DNA of 6,554 nucleotides from an uncultured Anaerolineales bacterium (GCA_938008865.1 CALLJA010000366.1:1-6554), one strand, 5' to 3'; shown: positions 1 through 6,523, numbered from the stretch's first letter. Notes: a model not told the origin generated them from the letters alone. Made by a program: numbers and translations.

Positions 1-337
1 AGTTGCGCACGCGCATCATATCCTGCACGGCCACGCCTTCGGTGATGCAGATGACCAGCGGGATGCCCGCATCGGCCGCCTCGAACATGGCGTCGGGGGC
101 GAAGCGCGCGGGGACGAAGATGATCGAGGCATTGGCGCCCGTGGCTTCGACGGCCAGTTTGACCGAGTCGAACACGGGGACCTTGCCATCCAGCACCCAC
201 TCACCGCCCTTTCCAGGCGTCACGCCTGCAACGACATTGGTGCCGTAATTGACCATCTGGGTGGTATGGAAGAGGCCTTCTGAGCCTGTGATGCCCTGCA
301 CCAGCAGGCGGGTATTCTTGTCGACTAAGATGCTCAT
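1..337 (-). CDS. sucD: Succinyl-CoA synthetase alpha subunit, N-terminal part (cut by window edge)
   Basis: This is the first 112 residues of the alpha subunit of succinyl-CoA ligase (ADP/GDP-forming). With SucC it interconverts succinyl-CoA and succinate, coupled to nucleoside diphosphate phosphorylation, in the cytoplasmic TCA cycle. The visible part is the CoA-binding Rossmann domain. It shows the family motifs VQGITGSEG (13-21), GVTPGKGG (38-45), the PVF segment (54-56) and ICITEG (96-101), which align by eye with E. coli SucD. The phosphorylated active-site histidine and the C-terminal half lie beyond the left edge, so completeness cannot be judged. The start is the ATG at 337-335, only 3 bp after the sucC stop codon, with an AAGGGAG ribosome binding site 8 nt upstream. 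The two genes therefore form one operon. Assignment is near certain; only the truncation limits it. Confidence 0.96.
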   Translation of the reverse strand, partial: MSILVDKNTRLLVQGITGSEGLFHTTQMVNYGTNVVAGVTPGKGGEWVLDGKVPVFDSVKLAVEATGANASIIFVPARFAPDAMFEAADAGIPLVICITEGVAVQDMMRVRN

Positions 338-340
338 GGA

Positions 341-1477
341 TTAGGCTCCCTTCGCGGCGGCGACGGCCTTCTGGGCGGCGTCGGCGAGCGTTTCGGCGGT
401 GATCATATTGGCGTCGGCCAGCAGTTGGCGGCCTTCCTCGGCGTTCGTGCCCACCAGGCGAACGACCATCGGCACCTTGGGCTTCACCTCGGCCATGGCG
501 GCCAGGATGCCCCTGGCGACCTCGTCGCAGCGGGTGATGCCGCCGAAGATGTTGAACAACACGGCCTTGACCGCGGGGTCGGACAGGATGATGCGCATGG
601 CCGCGGCCACTTTTTCCGCGCCCGCGCCGCCGCCGATATCCAGGAAGTTGGCGGGCTCGCCGCCGAAGAGTTTGACGATGTCCATGCTGGTCATGGCCAG
701 GCCTGCGCCGTTGACCATGCAGCCGATGTTCCCGTCCAGCTTGATGAAGGACAGACCGTACTTGCGGGCTTCGGTCTCGGCGGGGGCTTCCTCGTCGATG
801 TCGCGCATCTCGCTCAGGTCCGAGTGGCGGAAGAGGGCGTTGTCGTCGATCATCATCTTGCCATCCAGGGCCACCAGACGCTTGTCCTTGGTGATGACCA
901 GCGGGTTGATCTCGGCCAGGGTGGCGTCGGTGCTGCTATAGGCCTTCCACAGACCGTTGGCGATGGCGCCGAAGTCCTTCCAGTATTCGCGCGGCAGGTC
1001 CATCGAGGCGGCGATGTCGCGGGCCTGGTAATCGCGCAGGCCCAGCAGCGGGTCGACGTGGACCTTGATGATCTTTTCGGGATGGGTGGCAGCCACTTCT
1101 TCGATGTCCACGCCGCCCGCGGCAGAGGCCATGATGACGGGTTTCTTGGCGGCGCGGTCGTTGGTGATGGCGAAGTAGATTTCCTGGTCGATGGCGGCGG
1201 CTTCATCCACTAGGACCTTGCGGACGGGCAGGCCCTTGATCTCCATGCCCAGGATTTGGGTGGCGAGCTGTTCGGCTTCCTGCGGGTCCTTGGCGAGTTT
1301 CACCCCGCCTGCCTTGCCGCGTCCGCCGACGAGCACCTGCGATTTAATGACAACGCGGCCACCGAGCTCTTCTGCGATCTGTCTTGCTTCGCTTGCGGTT
1401 GCCGCGACCCGTCCCTTGGGGATGGGAATTCCGAACTTTGAGAAAATTTGCTTTGATTGGTATTCGTGAAGTTTCAT
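341..1477 (-). CDS. sucC: Succinyl-CoA synthetase beta subunit (ADP-forming type)
   Basis: This complete 378-residue protein has the usual length for the beta subunit of succinyl-CoA ligase, the nucleotide-binding partner of SucD in the TCA cycle. It opens with MKLHEYQSKQIF, typical of SucC. An ATP-grasp domain follows, with the glycine-rich nucleotide loop GGRGKAGG (51-58). The Mg-nucleotide ligands of the family are recognisable as Asn191 in AEINPLV and Asp205 in ALDGK. The C-terminal ligase/CoA domain carries NFLDIGGGA (277-285), NIFGGITRCDEVA (309-321) and GTNAEEG (343-349), which in the family form the interface with the alpha subunit. The start ATG is preceded by AGAGGA with a rather short 4-5 nt spacing, and an extended -10 promoter lies about 45 bp upstream. 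No frameshift or missing motif is seen. ADP versus GDP preference cannot be decided from sequence alone. Confidence 0.97.
   Translation of the reverse strand: MKLHEYQSKQIFSKFGIPIPKGRVAATASEARQIAEELGGRVVIKSQVLVGGRGKAGGVKLAKDPQEAEQLATQILGMEIKGLPVRKVLVDEAAAIDQEIYFAITNDRAAKKPVIMASAAGGVDIEEVAATHPEKIIKVHVDPLLGLRDYQARDIAASMDLPREYWKDFGAIANGLWKAYSSTDATLAEINPLVITKDKRLVALDGKMMIDDNALFRHSDLSEMRDIDEEAPAETEARKYGLSFIKLDGNIGCMVNGAGLAMTSMDIVKLFGGEPANFLDIGGGAGAEKVAAAMRIILSDPAVKAVLFNIFGGITRCDEVARGILAAMAEVKPKVPMVVRLVGTNAEEGRQLLADANMITAETLADAAQKAVAAAKGA
346..352 (-). promoter_or_regulatory. sucD ribosome binding site inside the end of sucC
   Basis: The minus strand reads AAGGGAG here, 8 nt before the sucD ATG. 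It spans the final Lys-Gly-Ala codons of sucC, upstream of its TAA. The site supports the chosen sucD start. It also implies that ribosomes finishing sucC can pass directly to sucD, which suits a one-to-one heterodimer. Confidence 0.8.
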
Positions 1478-1481
1478 CGCA

Positions 1482-1487
1482 TCCTCT
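1482..1487 (-). promoter_or_regulatory. sucC ribosome binding site
   Basis: AGAGGA on the minus strand lies 4 nt before the sucC ATG at 1477. The spacing is shorter than optimal, but it is the only Shine-Dalgarno-like site near this start, and the N-terminus matches the family. Confidence 0.6.
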
Positions 1488-1521
1488 GTGTCAGGCGTGT
1501 GCCCGGGGTACGTACAGCGCG

Positions 1522-1530
1522 ATTATACCA
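1522..1530 (-). promoter_or_regulatory. Extended -10 promoter for sucCD
   Basis: The minus strand reads TGGTATAAT: a perfect TATAAT hexamer (1522-1527) preceded by the TGn extension. No good -35 hexamer lies 16-18 bp upstream; the 17-bp position reads AAAAGG. The TG extension would have to compensate, as is known for bacterial extended -10 promoters. Transcription would start near 1515 and give a leader of roughly 38 nt. The element sits between the terminator of the upstream gene and sucC, as an independent sucCD promoter should. No experimental support is available. Confidence 0.6.
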
Positions 1531-1639
1531 CTGGGATTTTTGCCCCTTTTAAATGCATCTAATTCAGTGAACCTGCCGAAAGTTTCTGCCTGGATTTGTC
1601 GGGATACTATCGTCCCCCGGTTTGCCATTGTCGCCGCTC

Positions 1640-1666
1640 AAAAAAAGAGCAGCCCGAAGGCTGCTC
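1640..1666 (-). terminator. Intrinsic terminator after the large glycosyltransferase gene
   Basis: On the minus strand a perfect 8-bp stem, GAGCAGCC paired with GGCTGCTC, closes a TTCG tetraloop and is followed directly by seven T residues. The C(UUCG)G loop is an exceptionally stable RNA tetraloop. The hairpin begins about 20 nt after the TAA of the large gene and precedes the sucC promoter, so it separates the two transcription units. The plus-strand reading lacks a U tract, so it acts in one direction only. Confidence 0.92.
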
Positions 1667-1686
1667 CATATTTGGCGCGAATCCCG

Positions 1687-4600
1687 TTATGGGATAGTGA
1701 AGCGCAGGATGCGCTGGAAGGCGGCGTCGGTGACCCAGACGCGACCCTCGGGGTCCACGGCGATACCCGAAGGCAGGCCGAAGGCGCTGGGCGAGTTGCC
1801 GTAGTCGCCCCAGACCTTGAGCAGTTCGCCGTCGCCCGAGAATTCCATCACGCGGAAGCCTTCGGGGTCGGTGATGAAGACGTGACCCCGCTGGTCCACG
1901 GCGATGAAGGGCTTGTTATCGAGCGACTGGCTAAGCCAGCCGTACACTTCCCATTGCTTTTCGGGGTAGAAACTCATCCCGTCTTCGGAGGGCAGGAAGG
2001 TCTGGACACGCTGGTTCCAGGTGTCGGAGACGTAGATGCGGCCGTCGGCATCCACGGCCACGCCGACGGGTTCGTCGAACATGCCTGGGTCGAAGCCGCC
2101 CGAACCGATCTGGGTGATGGGCGTGCCATCCGATTGATAAACGACGATGCGCTTGTTGCCCGTGTCGGCCACATAGACGCGGCCCTTGCTGTCCACAGCG
2201 ATGCCGCGCGGACCGTAGAGCGAGAGCAGGGTATCACCCTGCCCGAACGCGCCCCAAGCCAGCAGGGGTTTGCCTGTGGACGTGAACTTCTGGATGCGGT
2301 GATTCCACGTGTCGGAGACATAGACCGAGCCGTCGGGTCCGACTGCCACGCCCCAGGGCTCGCTGAACTTACCCAGCGGGGCGGCGGGTCCCGCGCTGGG
2401 GTCGGGGCTTTGCTCGAAGGATCCCCATTCGTGCAGGGTGCCGCCGTCGGGTGCCAGGTGCAGGATGCGATGGCTGAGCGAATCGGCCACGTAGAAACTG
2501 CCGTCCCTGGCGAAGGCCAGCGAGCGCGGCGCATTCAACAGAACGGGATTCGTCTGTGAGCCGTCCAGCAGCAGGTCCGCATCGTAGACGAAGGTCTTGC
2601 CCTCGGTGGGGTCGGGTTTGCTGGTCGTCTCGCTGGGGCCTACGCCGTAATTCCACATCTGCGAGGCCACGTCTTTGCGGATGTACAGGCGCATCTGGTC
2701 GGCGGGCTGCCAGGTGGTCAATGTCAGGTCGCTGCGGCCCGTGGCCTGGGCGTAGGTGCTGTAGTCGCGGTCGAGCCAGATCTTGACGAGGCCCGCGCGC
2801 ATTTGTGGATCTAGCAAAGCGGTGCAGACACGCGAGTAGTCGCTCTGCTTGAACAGGCGCAGAAACCCGAGCGCGCCCTTGCAGGAGTAGGACTCGTCGA
2901 AGGGCAGGCTGGGATCGGGGCGCGGGGAGACCAGGCCGAAGTAATCCTGCATCGGCCACCACATGCGGATGTAGTCCACGCGGTAGTAGTTGTCGCCCAG
3001 GGCAGGCTCGATCTTGTCGAAGTTCTTCTGGTCTACGATCACCACCGTGGCTTCGCGCAGCGAACGGGTGGGGGCGTCGAAGGAACGCTGGTTGGTGTAA
3101 TCGCGCAGGTACCAAACGAACGGCCAGGAGACGCCCGTATCGGGCGCGGAGGCGTCGTAGGCGATGGCCGCGTTGTAGCCGCCCGCGGTGCGCTCGGAGA
3201 TCTCTTTGGCCTGGGCCATGACCTGCTTGATGCCCGTCGCGCCGTGGGCGTAGACCAGGAATTCACTGGCGTTGTCGTAGTCAATGTAGGAGGCGCGGAA
3301 GGAGGCCTTCACCGTCAGCGCGGCCAGCAGGCCGAAGACGGTCAAGAGCGTGACGCGCGAAACCTGGTTGAAGGTCCACGTGCGCAACAGGAAGAACGCA
3401 CCCACGCCGCTGGCCAGCATCACCACGGCGGGCAGGACAAAGGCGCTGGTGGCCTGGAGTTGGGCCAGTTCCTTTCCCTGGAAAGGCGGGTTGAGGGTCC
3501 AAGCCAGCAGGGTATTGAACAGGCTGGCAACGAACACCATCACCGCACCGAGCGTGACCCAGACCCGTTTCTCGCGCAGGGTATCCCAATCGAGGGTCTC
3601 GAACAGGCGGCCGAGCGCCCAGCCCGTGACGAGGATCATCGACAAGGTGAGATGGACCGTGAGCCAGGGCATGCGTTCGCCCGCATAGGAGAAGGCCGCC
3701 ACGCTAGAGATGCTCCACCAGACCAGCAGGCTGAACATGTTGGTGAAATTATCGGTGTAGGTCGGTTCCTCGTCCGTATCGGGTTCGGTCGGGGCAGGGA
3801 AGGCCAGGGCCTCGGCGTCTTCCAGCGGAGCGCCGCAGGCCAGGCAGGCGGGCGCGTCGGCGGGATTGGCCGTCTTACAGTGCATACAGCGCACCTGCAT
3901 GACAGGAGCCGACTCGGCGGCGGGCGCTTCGGGCAGGATGTACACGCCCGCTTCGGCATCTCGGGCCGCTTCCACTGATTGGTGGTCTGTGAACCATTTG
4001 CGGATGCCGAGGACGACCGCCAGCAACAGGCCTAGGGCGGGCAGGAACTCGTACATGGGGATCTGCACCAGCAGGTAGTAATACCACGGCTGGCTGCCGC
4101 GCTGGACGTCCTGCTGGACGATCCAATAGCCGAGCGAGCCGATGACGCCCGTGAAGAATCCGTCGCTATTAGTGAAGAAGGTGGTGTACAGCACGGTGAA
4201 TGGCGCCCAGAAGGTCAGCGCCAGTTTCCACCACAGGCTTCGGTTCCAGAAGACGCCGACCAGGATGGACGCGCCAAAGGTGATCACCAAAGCGAGGCCG
4301 ACCACCAGGATGTCCCTGCTGGTGAGGGCCTGGACCGATGCCACGTCGGTGGGGATGGTGACACCCGTCCACTTCTTGAGCAGTTCGATCAGAAAGGCCG
4401 TCAGCAGCGGCAGGACCAGCATCCCCGCCACGATGAGCAGGTCGAAGGCCCGCTCGCGCAGGATCCGCTTCCAGCCGAAGCCACGAATGAGATAGAAGGC
4501 CGCCGCGCCGAATGCGCCGACTGCCAGCACGGCCAGGATGGTGGGGACCGAAATGGGAGCCGCCTCGGAGGCGGCCAGCGGCGAGGGGACCGTCTGGCCT

Positions 4601-5382
4601 GGGGCGGCGGGGGCGGCGGTCTCGGTCCCAGTCAGGGTCTCATTGCCGCCCGTATAGGCGTACGCAAAGAGGGTCAACCCTGCCAGCAGGGTCCCAATGA
4701 CCAATGCAATCACGAAGGCGCGGTAATCGGACGGGTTACGCTTCCACGGCTGGCGTGTGACGCGGGCAATGAAATAGACGGCCAGATAGAGCAGGATCTG
4801 CGCCGCATAAATGTAGGAGGTCTCCTTGGAGGTAAAGTGCAGACAGAGCGCGGCGGTGAAGAAGTATAAGTATTTAGGTTTGGCGGTTTCGAGATAACGC
4901 AGGGTGGCGTACAACATCACCACGCCCGAGAAAGCCACAAAGGACTCATTGCGGACGTAGCGTGAGTAGTACAGCATGTAGGGCGAGATGACCATCAGGA
5001 AACCAGCGATGATCGCACCCGCCCTGCCGAGGTAATCGCGCCAGTACCAGATCATCCAGACCGTGGCAATGCCGAACAGCACGGCGGGGATGCGGGCCGT
5101 GAAGTCGCTCACACCGAACAGGAAGTAGGTCAGCGCGATGATGTGGAACTGGAACGGGCCGTGCATCATCGGGCTGTGCTGGTAGCCCTGTCCGCGGTAG
5201 AGCAGCCAGGAGAAATAGGTATGCAGGCTTTCGTCGTGGCTCATCACGCGCGGTTCGAGTAGGTAGAAACGCGTGGCAATGGCCAGCAGGATGACCAGCC
5301 CAAACAGCAGCACTTCGTTGGTGACGGCAGGCAGGGCGGGATGAATGGAACGTTCAAGCCAGGGACGTTTTTCGTGGGTCAT
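1687..5382 (-). CDS. Large polytopic GT-C-type glycosyltransferase (Agl23/TIGR03663-like) fused to zinc ribbon and NHL propeller
   Basis: This 1231-residue protein has a polytopic N-terminal membrane part (residues about 22-692, roughly 16-18 hydrophobic segments) and a soluble C-terminus. After the first membrane helix (22-40) comes the acidic motif HDES (49-52). This matches the catalytic Asp/Glu of GT-C/PMT (GT39)-like enzymes, which transfer sugars from lipid-phosphate donors outside the cytoplasmic membrane. Arg144-Asn145-Glu146 and the YSRYVRNE segment also fit this family. An Ala/Pro/Thr-rich linker spans 248-276, and a four-Cys zinc-ribbon-like insert lies at 499-516. A soluble segment with a WPFVWYLRDY motif (753-762) follows the membrane part. 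The tail (about 951-1231) is six NHL-type repeats. The start at 5382 has a weak AAGAGAA site but a strong promoter upstream, and the next Met is residue 47, past the first helix. Donor and acceptor are unknown. Family naming is from recollection; a transporter-associated role is an alternative. Confidence 0.85.
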   Translation of the reverse strand: MTHEKRPWLERSIHPALPAVTNEVLLFGLVILLAIATRFYLLEPRVMSHDESLHTYFSWLLYRGQGYQHSPMMHGPFQFHIIALTYFLFGVSDFTARIPAVLFGIATVWMIWYWRDYLGRAGAIIAGFLMVISPYMLYYSRYVRNESFVAFSGVVMLYATLRYLETAKPKYLYFFTAALCLHFTSKETSYIYAAQILLYLAVYFIARVTRQPWKRNPSDYRAFVIALVIGTLLAGLTLFAYAYTGGNETLTGTETAAPAAPGQTVPSPLAASEAAPISVPTILAVLAVGAFGAAAFYLIRGFGWKRILRERAFDLLIVAGMLVLPLLTAFLIELLKKWTGVTIPTDVASVQALTSRDILVVGLALVITFGASILVGVFWNRSLWWKLALTFWAPFTVLYTTFFTNSDGFFTGVIGSLGYWIVQQDVQRGSQPWYYYLLVQIPMYEFLPALGLLLAVVLGIRKWFTDHQSVEAARDAEAGVYILPEAPAAESAPVMQVRCMHCKTANPADAPACLACGAPLEDAEALAFPAPTEPDTDEEPTYTDNFTNMFSLLVWWSISSVAAFSYAGERMPWLTVHLTLSMILVTGWALGRLFETLDWDTLREKRVWVTLGAVMVFVASLFNTLLAWTLNPPFQGKELAQLQATSAFVLPAVVMLASGVGAFFLLRTWTFNQVSRVTLLTVFGLLAALTVKASFRASYIDYDNASEFLVYAHGATGIKQVMAQAKEISERTAGGYNAAIAYDASAPDTGVSWPFVWYLRDYTNQRSFDAPTRSLREATVVIVDQKNFDKIEPALGDNYYRVDYIRMWWPMQDYFGLVSPRPDPSLPFDESYSCKGALGFLRLFKQSDYSRVCTALLDPQMRAGLVKIWLDRDYSTYAQATGRSDLTLTTWQPADQMRLYIRKDVASQMWNYGVGPSETTSKPDPTEGKTFVYDADLLLDGSQTNPVLLNAPRSLAFARDGSFYVADSLSHRILHLAPDGGTLHEWGSFEQSPDPSAGPAAPLGKFSEPWGVAVGPDGSVYVSDTWNHRIQKFTSTGKPLLAWGAFGQGDTLLSLYGPRGIAVDSKGRVYVADTGNKRIVVYQSDGTPITQIGSGGFDPGMFDEPVGVAVDADGRIYVSDTWNQRVQTFLPSEDGMSFYPEKQWEVYGWLSQSLDNKPFIAVDQRGHVFITDPEGFRVMEFSGDGELLKVWGDYGNSPSAFGLPSGIAVDPEGRVWVTDAAFQRILRFTIP
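1693..2532 (-). repeat. Six NHL-type repeats forming a likely C-terminal beta-propeller
   Basis: Within the large protein, residues about 951-1230 contain six copies of an NHL unit, roughly 'P-x-G-I-A-V-D-x-x-G-x-V-Y-V-(S/A)-D-T-x-N-x-R-I'. The diagnostic cores are DSLSHRI (967-973), DTWNHRI (1024-1030), DTGNKRI (1073-1079), DTWNQRV (1120-1126), DPEGFRV (1172-1178) and DAAFQRI (1219-1225). Six units fit a six-bladed propeller. Copies 2-4 are closest to consensus; 5 and 6 lack the canonical Asn. At DNA level copies 2 and 4 share an identical 11-nt core (2309-2319 and 2021-2031), consistent with old internal duplication. NHL propellers usually bind proteins, glycans or other ligands; the ligand here is unknown. 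Confidence 0.88.
3835..3888 (-). other. Zinc-ribbon-like CxxC-x10-CxxC insert in the large protein
   Basis: Residues 499-516 of the large protein hold Cys499, Cys502, Cys513 and Cys516 (CMHC ... CLAC), followed by GAPL. This looks like the short zinc-ribbon domains of bacterial membrane and regulatory proteins. It sits in a hydrophilic stretch (about 460-547) between two membrane segments. The stretch begins just after GIRKW, whose positive charges suggest a cytoplasmic loop. Metal binding is inferred from spacing only. Confidence 0.75.
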
Positions 5383-5385
5383 AAA

Positions 5386-5392
5386 TTCTCTT
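5386..5392 (-). promoter_or_regulatory. Weak ribosome binding site of the large glycosyltransferase gene
   Basis: AAGAGAA on the minus strand lies 3 nt before the ATG at 5382. It is a poor Shine-Dalgarno match. The start is still preferred because it gives a full first membrane helix and lies about 25 nt from the predicted transcription start. Confidence 0.35.
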
Positions 5393-5413
5393 ATCGAAGG
5401 ATTGAATGGGTGA

Positions 5414-5442
5414 CTTATACTTCACTCTTGGGGTTCTGACAA
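5414..5442 (-). promoter_or_regulatory. Sigma-70-type promoter of the large glycosyltransferase gene
   Basis: The minus strand has TTGTCA (5437-5442) and TATAAG (5414-5419) separated by exactly 17 bp. Each hexamer matches five of six consensus positions. Transcription would begin near 5407, about 25 nt upstream of the ATG. The promoter lies in the AT-rich gap after the epimerase gene, so the large gene can be expressed on its own. Read-through from the epimerase is also possible, since no clear terminator separates them. Confidence 0.75.
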
Positions 5443-5452
5443 GAAAATGTCA
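5437..5452. promoter_or_regulatory. Inverted repeat TGACA-N6-TGTCA over the -35 box, possible operator
   Basis: A perfect 5-bp inverted repeat with a 6-bp AT-rich spacer covers the -35 hexamer of the promoter for the large gene. Its symmetry and position would suit a dimeric repressor that blocks RNA polymerase. Five-bp arms can arise by chance, and half of the match is constrained by the -35 sequence itself. No regulator gene is visible in the window. Confidence 0.3.
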
Positions 5453-5516
5453 TTTTAATGTTCGCGTAGTCATTGAACCATAATTTTTAGTTAAGGTTTG
5501 TTACCGTGAAACTGGC

Positions 5517-6500
5517 TTACAGCTCGTGTACCTTTTTGCCCAGCAGGGCCATCTCGTGCTTAAGAGTCTGGTCCCAACCCACGCGCAGGGGGCGCGGATC
5601 GAAGCCCAGTTCGCGGCGGGCCCTGGCGTTGTCGCCGATGTAGGTCACGCCCGCGAGGATGCGCAGGCCCTCGGAGGTGTAGCTCTCGGGCAGAAAACGG
5701 TCGAACGGTTTGACCAGCGCCGACAAGGCCTGGAACAACTGCGGCGGGACGGCCAACGGGGCGCGGATGCCTGTGATCTCCTGGGCCAGGCGATAAGCGT
5801 CGTACAGGCCGTACGGCTCACCCGTCAGGAAATAAGTCTCGCCGACCTGACCCTTGTCCATGGCGAGCAGGTGTCCGCGGGCGATGTCTTCGACGTGCGC
5901 CCAGCAGAAGGCCGTCTGGCGGGGCAGGAGGGGCAGCCTGCCTTGCAGATAGTCGAGCAAACTGGTGCGGACGCTGCTTGTGTCGCCGGGTCCGTACACC
6001 AAGCCTGGGCTGACGATGACCAGCGGCAAGCCTTCGGCGATTGTCTGAAGCGCAATCTCGTGCGCAGCCGCTTTGGTGCGGTCATACTCGCTGATATGTT
6101 CGCCTGTGAAATGATAGGTCTCGTCCACAAGCTGGCCGCGGGTATCCGAGTTGACGGCCACCGTGCTGGTGTAGACACCCTTGGGGACGCCCAGTTCCTT
6201 CATTAACTCTAGGACGTTGCGGGTGCCCTGCACGTTGATGCGCCTGCCGCCGCTCTTGTCGCGCGCGCCGACCTTGTACCAGCCCGCAATGTGAAAGACC
6301 CCATCCACGCCTTCCATGGCCGCGCGCATCGATTCTTTGTCGGTGACATCGCCTTTGAAGAGCTGCACGCCCTTGTCTTCCAGCCCCTTGGCCTTGGACG
6401 GCGCGCGCACAACAGCGTGGACGTGATGCTCCGCCAACAGCAACTGCCTGACGACTTCGCTCCCGATAAACCCTGTGGCGCCCGTGACGAGGTATTTCAT
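5517..6500 (-). CDS. NAD(P)-dependent epimerase/reductase, extended SDR family (dihydroflavonol reductase-like)
   Basis: This 327-residue cytoplasmic oxidoreductase has the normal length for the extended or atypical SDR family that includes dihydroflavonol-4-reductase-like and sugar epimerase proteins. The Rossmann dinucleotide loop is TGATGFIG (6-13). DVT (51-53) should contact the adenine. The catalytic pair is Tyr139 and Lys143 in YDRTK, with Ser112/Thr113 as the likely hydroxyl partner. SPGLVYGPGD (164-173) is the typical family motif after it. Arg32 and Lys36 after the second strand favour NADP(H) over NAD. I chose the ATG at 6500: AGGAGA lies 7 nt upstream, and MKYLVTGATG is the usual family N-terminus. 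An in-frame GTG at 6533 would add 11 unlikely residues and overlaps the -10 element. The substrate is unknown; resemblance to hopanoid-associated HpnA-type epimerases is suggestive only. It is 134 bp upstream of the large glycosyltransferase gene, on the same strand. Confidence 0.92.
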   Translation of the reverse strand: MKYLVTGATGFIGSEVVRQLLLAEHHVHAVVRAPSKAKGLEDKGVQLFKGDVTDKESMRAAMEGVDGVFHIAGWYKVGARDKSGGRRINVQGTRNVLELMKELGVPKGVYTSTVAVNSDTRGQLVDETYHFTGEHISEYDRTKAAAHEIALQTIAEGLPLVIVSPGLVYGPGDTSSVRTSLLDYLQGRLPLLPRQTAFCWAHVEDIARGHLLAMDKGQVGETYFLTGEPYGLYDAYRLAQEITGIRAPLAVPPQLFQALSALVKPFDRFLPESYTSEGLRILAGVTYIGDNARARRELGFDPRPLRVGWDQTLKHEMALLGKKVHEL

Positions 6501-6507
6501 GATGAGG

Positions 6508-6513
6508 TCTCCT
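6508..6513 (-). promoter_or_regulatory. Strong ribosome binding site that fixes the epimerase start
   Basis: AGGAGA on the minus strand lies 7 nt before the ATG at 6500. This is near-ideal sequence and spacing, and it decides against the upstream in-frame GTG at 6533. Confidence 0.85.
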
Positions 6514-6523
6514 GTGGATGCGG

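Noticed and set aside
425..1213. Plus-strand open frame of 262 codons rich in His, Asp and Gly
   Set aside because: It is fully antisense to sucC. The composition is typical of the reverse complement of a high-GC coding frame.
1508..1515. GTACGTAC palindrome in the sucC leader
   Set aside because: An isolated 8-bp palindrome with no flanking structure or known riboswitch features; likely chance.
1681..1695. Small palindrome ATCCC-N5-GGGAT over the stop codon of the large gene
   Set aside because: A 5-bp stem without a U tract, partly dictated by codons; the true terminator is just downstream.
1384..2559. Long plus-strand open frame of 391 codons
   Set aside because: It runs antisense across the start of sucC, the terminator and the NHL repeats. 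Its translation is a low-complexity mirror of those codons, with no recognisable domain.
3244..3978. Plus-strand open frame of 244 codons
   Set aside because: It is antisense to the membrane part of the large protein, rich in Gln, Gly and Arg, and has no family motif.
5464..5484. Possible hairpin GTTC...GAAC after the epimerase gene as a terminator
   Set aside because: Only 4-bp arms with an 11-nt loop and no U run; too weak to call.
5526..6206. Plus-strand open frame of 226 codons
   Set aside because: It is antisense to the epimerase, whose motifs on the minus strand are unambiguous.
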